From Anaerolineales bacterium (GTDB lineage: Bacteria; Chloroflexota; Anaerolineae; Anaerolineales; Villigracilaceae): DNA of 6,222 bases. The notes beneath the pieces are model-generated. The model was given only the letters and a program-made list of their open reading frames with translations. It was not told the DNA's origin and did no database searches. The translations under genes and the position numbers were made by a program. The stretch spans positions 1 through 6,222 of the forward strand of contig JANTFU010000144.1 in the NCBI GenBank assembly GCA_024763295.1, read 5' to 3'. This document shows positions 4,925 to 6,222 of this stretch, one piece after another. Numbering within the stretch: the first letter of the stretch is position 1; the number at the start of each line of letters is the position of its first letter.

Positions 4925-4969
4925 CCGTCCTCGGCGCGGGTTTCTCACAAATATCGCCGCAGGGGACGG
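4925..4969. repeat. GC-rich two-part inverted repeat upstream of the ornithine carbamoyltransferase promoter
   Basis: CCGTCC (4925-4930) pairs with GGACGG (4964-4969), and inside it CGGCG (4932-4936) pairs with CGCCG (4955-4959), with an asymmetric internal loop and an 18-base apical loop. It lies upstream of the TATAAT at 5029, so it would not be in that promoter's leader. I could not match it to a known riboswitch or small RNA. Confidence 0.4.
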
Positions 4970-5028
4970 CGGCTAGAGCACTTATGCAAGAGGGCGAGTA
5001 TTTTTCCATTAAAAGAACATTCTAGGTT

Positions 5029-5034
5029 TATAAT
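5029..5034 (+). promoter_or_regulatory. TATAAT -10 element for the ornithine carbamoyltransferase gene
   Basis: A perfect TATAAT lies 38 bases before the ATG at 5073, giving an expected leader of about 32 bases. The -35 region is unclear: TTCCAT (5004-5009) would need a 19-base spacer. No ARG-box-like dyad was recognised. Confidence 0.5.
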
Positions 5035-5060
5035 TCCCGCACTCATCCCAAGTACGCTAG

Positions 5061-5069
5061 AAAAGAGGA
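5061..5069 (+). promoter_or_regulatory. Ribosome binding site of the ornithine carbamoyltransferase gene
   Basis: AAAAGAGGA ends three bases before the ATG at 5073. Spacing from the GAGG core is slightly short but acceptable, and there is no competing start close by. Confidence 0.7.
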
Positions 5070-5072
5070 AAA

Positions 5073-6071
5073 ATGGCATACAACCTAAAAAACCGACACT
5101 TTCTGAAACTGCTTGACTTCAGCCCTAAAGAGATTAAATTTCTACTTGATCTCTCCGCAGACCTGAAAAAAGCAAAATATGGCGGCTACGAAGAACCGAA
5201 ACTAAAGGGCAAAAATATCGCCCTGATTTTTGAAAAAGCCTCCACTCGCACGCGCTGCGCCTTTGAGACCGCCGCCTACGATCAGGGCGCACACGTCACC
5301 TATTTGGGTCCGACCGGCTCACAACTTGGCGCGAAAGAAACCATCAAAGATACCGCGCGCGTTTTGGGACGCATGTACGATGGCATCGAATATCGCGGCT
5401 TTGGGCAGGAGCGCGTCGAAGAATTGGCTAAATTTGCTGGCATTCCGGTTTGGAACGGGCTGACCAATGAATACCACCCCACCCAAATACTGGCAGACCT
5501 GCTCACGATGATGGAACACTCTGACAAACCCTTGCATCAGATCTCCTTTGCTTTTGTCGGCGATGCACGCAACAATATGGGCAATTCCCTGATGATTGGG
5601 GCTGCCAAAATGGGCATGGACTTCCGCTCGGTCGCACCGGCTACCGTCCAACCTAGCGCAGAACTTGTCGCCCTTGCCGAAGAGATTGCCGCCCAAACCG
5701 GCGCAAAGATCACCATCACCGACGATGTAGATGCAGGCGTTAAAGGCTGTGACTTCATCGCTACCGATGTATGGGTCTCGATGGGTGAGCCGAAAGAAGT
5801 TTGGGCAGAACGCATCGCTTTACTAAAGGATTATCAGGTCTCCAGCGATATGATGCAGAAAACCGGCAATCCGAACGTCAAATTTATGCACTGTCTGCCC
5901 GCCTTCCATAACGCTGACACAACCATTGGCGCACAAATTAAAGAAGAGTTCGGCTTAGAATCCATGGAAGTGACCGAAGAAGTCTTTGAATCGGAGGCAT
6001 CCATCGTCTTTGACGAAGCTGAAAATCGCTTGCACACCATTAAAGCCGTAATGGTCGCTACGCTGGCATAA
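5073..6071 (+). CDS. argF: Ornithine carbamoyltransferase
   Basis: The 332-residue enzyme makes citrulline and phosphate from carbamoyl phosphate and ornithine in the cytosol, normally as a trimer; this is the sixth step of arginine synthesis from glutamate. The carbamoyl-phosphate-binding STRTR is at 57-61, HPTQ at 135-138, the ornithine-loop SMGE at 236-239 and HCLP at 273-276 with the catalytic-site cysteine C273. The length matches the family (E. coli 334). The N-terminal half (HFLKLLDFSP, GKNIALIFEK, AAYDQGA, GRMYDGI) is strikingly close to the E. coli ArgF/ArgI type. The catabolic form ArcB is closely related and cannot be excluded from sequence alone, but no arcA or arcC is adjacent, so argF is preferred. 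It has its own promoter, Shine-Dalgarno and terminator, so it is probably a single-gene unit. No inactivating change is seen. Confidence 0.95.
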   Translation: MAYNLKNRHFLKLLDFSPKEIKFLLDLSADLKKAKYGGYEEPKLKGKNIALIFEKASTRTRCAFETAAYDQGAHVTYLGPTGSQLGAKETIKDTARVLGRMYDGIEYRGFGQERVEELAKFAGIPVWNGLTNEYHPTQILADLLTMMEHSDKPLHQISFAFVGDARNNMGNSLMIGAAKMGMDFRSVAPATVQPSAELVALAEEIAAQTGAKITITDDVDAGVKGCDFIATDVWVSMGEPKEVWAERIALLKDYQVSSDMMQKTGNPNVKFMHCLPAFHNADTTIGAQIKEEFGLESMEVTEEVFESEASIVFDEAENRLHTIKAVMVATLA

Positions 6072-6088
6072 CTTTTCATCCTTATGCG

Positions 6089-6125
6089 AAACACTCCCCG
6101 TCTTAAAAGCGAGGAGTGTTTTTTT
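6089..6125 (+). terminator. Intrinsic terminator of the ornithine carbamoyltransferase gene
   Basis: AAACACTCC (6089-6097) pairs with GGAGTGTTT (6113-6121); a short C-G/G-C continuation follows after one mismatch. A run of seven T residues (6119-6125) follows. It begins 18 bases after the stop codon and is a textbook Rho-independent terminator. Confidence 0.9.
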
Positions 6126-6163
6126 ACTGCTTCTAACGTTTTTTGTGGTTTCATCCTTTTGTA

Positions 6164-6211
6164 CACGGAAAGCACGGAAAAACACGGATGTTTTTTGAGT
6201 TTTACGGAAAA
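6164..6211. repeat. Short direct repeats of the CACGGAAA type
   Basis: CACGGAAAG (6164-6172), CACGGAAAAA (6173-6182) and CACGGATG (6183-6190) stand in tandem with a 9-10 base period, and ACGGAAAA (6204-6211) is a looser fourth copy. The stretch is flanked by ACGTTTTTT (6136-6144) and its inverse AAAAAACGT (6210-6218). It resembles a small intergenic repeat element and may extend past the window. Confidence 0.5.
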
Positions 6212-6222
6212 AAAACGTAACT

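Larger units (their letters stand above)
4791..5028. other. Non-coding gap between the anti-sigma and ornithine carbamoyltransferase genes
   Basis: No credible gene lies here; the longest frames use TTG starts and cross the terminator. The stretch holds an isolated GGAGGTGA (4801-4808), the small inverted pair TAGCG (4813-4817) and CGCTA (4828-4832), the terminator at 4882-4909 and a two-part hairpin at 4925-4969. Confidence 0.6.

Noticed and set aside
4925..4969. A known riboswitch upstream of argF
   Set aside because: I could not recall a matching consensus core, and the structure lies upstream of the predicted promoter.
4843..5025. Small frame between the anti-sigma and argF genes
   Set aside because: It begins with TTG without a ribosome binding site, spans the terminator hairpin and has no recognisable domain.
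5073..6071. Evidence for an arginine deiminase (arc) operon
   Set aside because: No arcA or arcC neighbour exists in the window and the gene has its own promoter and terminator.

Overview
The window carries six protein-coding genes in a compact layout and no RNA genes, CRISPR array or insertion sequence that I can recognise. The organism looks like a free-living bacterium of middling GC. The gene mix (a DUF3179 lipoprotein, an ECF sigma factor with a zinc-finger anti-sigma, a DedA/TVP38 protein beside a mercuric-reductase-like flavoprotein) and the abundance of short extragenic palindromes resemble Chloroflexota of the Anaerolineae type. This is a low-confidence impression; nothing in the window proves the taxonomy.

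Layout from left to right. Positions 1-64 hold an inverted-repeat element that abuts the stop codon of the first gene. On the minus strand, a TVP38/DedA-type membrane protein (1618-2337) is followed by a pyridine nucleotide-disulfide oxidoreductase (65-1489), so the two probably form an operon. Their 128-bp junction, together with the last ten codons of the membrane protein gene, is filled by an array of palindromic units. Positions 2338-2583 hold a candidate promoter and leader hairpin for that operon, a diverged palindromic element, and a terminator-like hairpin. Next, also on the minus strand, is a DUF3179 lipoprotein (2584-3762). It is divergent from a plus-strand pair: an ECF sigma factor (3869-4510) and a soluble ZAS-type anti-sigma protein (4512-4790), which lie one base apart. 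A hairpin plus T-run (4882-4909) closes that pair. The last gene is ornithine carbamoyltransferase (5073-6071), with its own TATAAT promoter, Shine-Dalgarno and a clear intrinsic terminator. The right edge holds short CACGGAAA-type direct repeats.

How the genes work together. The membrane protein and the flavoprotein are probably one functional unit, because the same two domains occur fused in other bacteria. The sigma and anti-sigma proteins form a regulatory pair, and the sigma start codon lies where the transcript should begin, suggesting leaderless translation. The divergent lipoprotein shares their control region, so co-regulation is possible but unproven. Ornithine carbamoyltransferase is an independent arginine-metabolism gene.

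The most unusual signal is the density of palindromes. Every intergenic space longer than one base has at least one, and one has become the C-terminal coding sequence of the membrane protein. I see no convincing undescribed multi-gene system.
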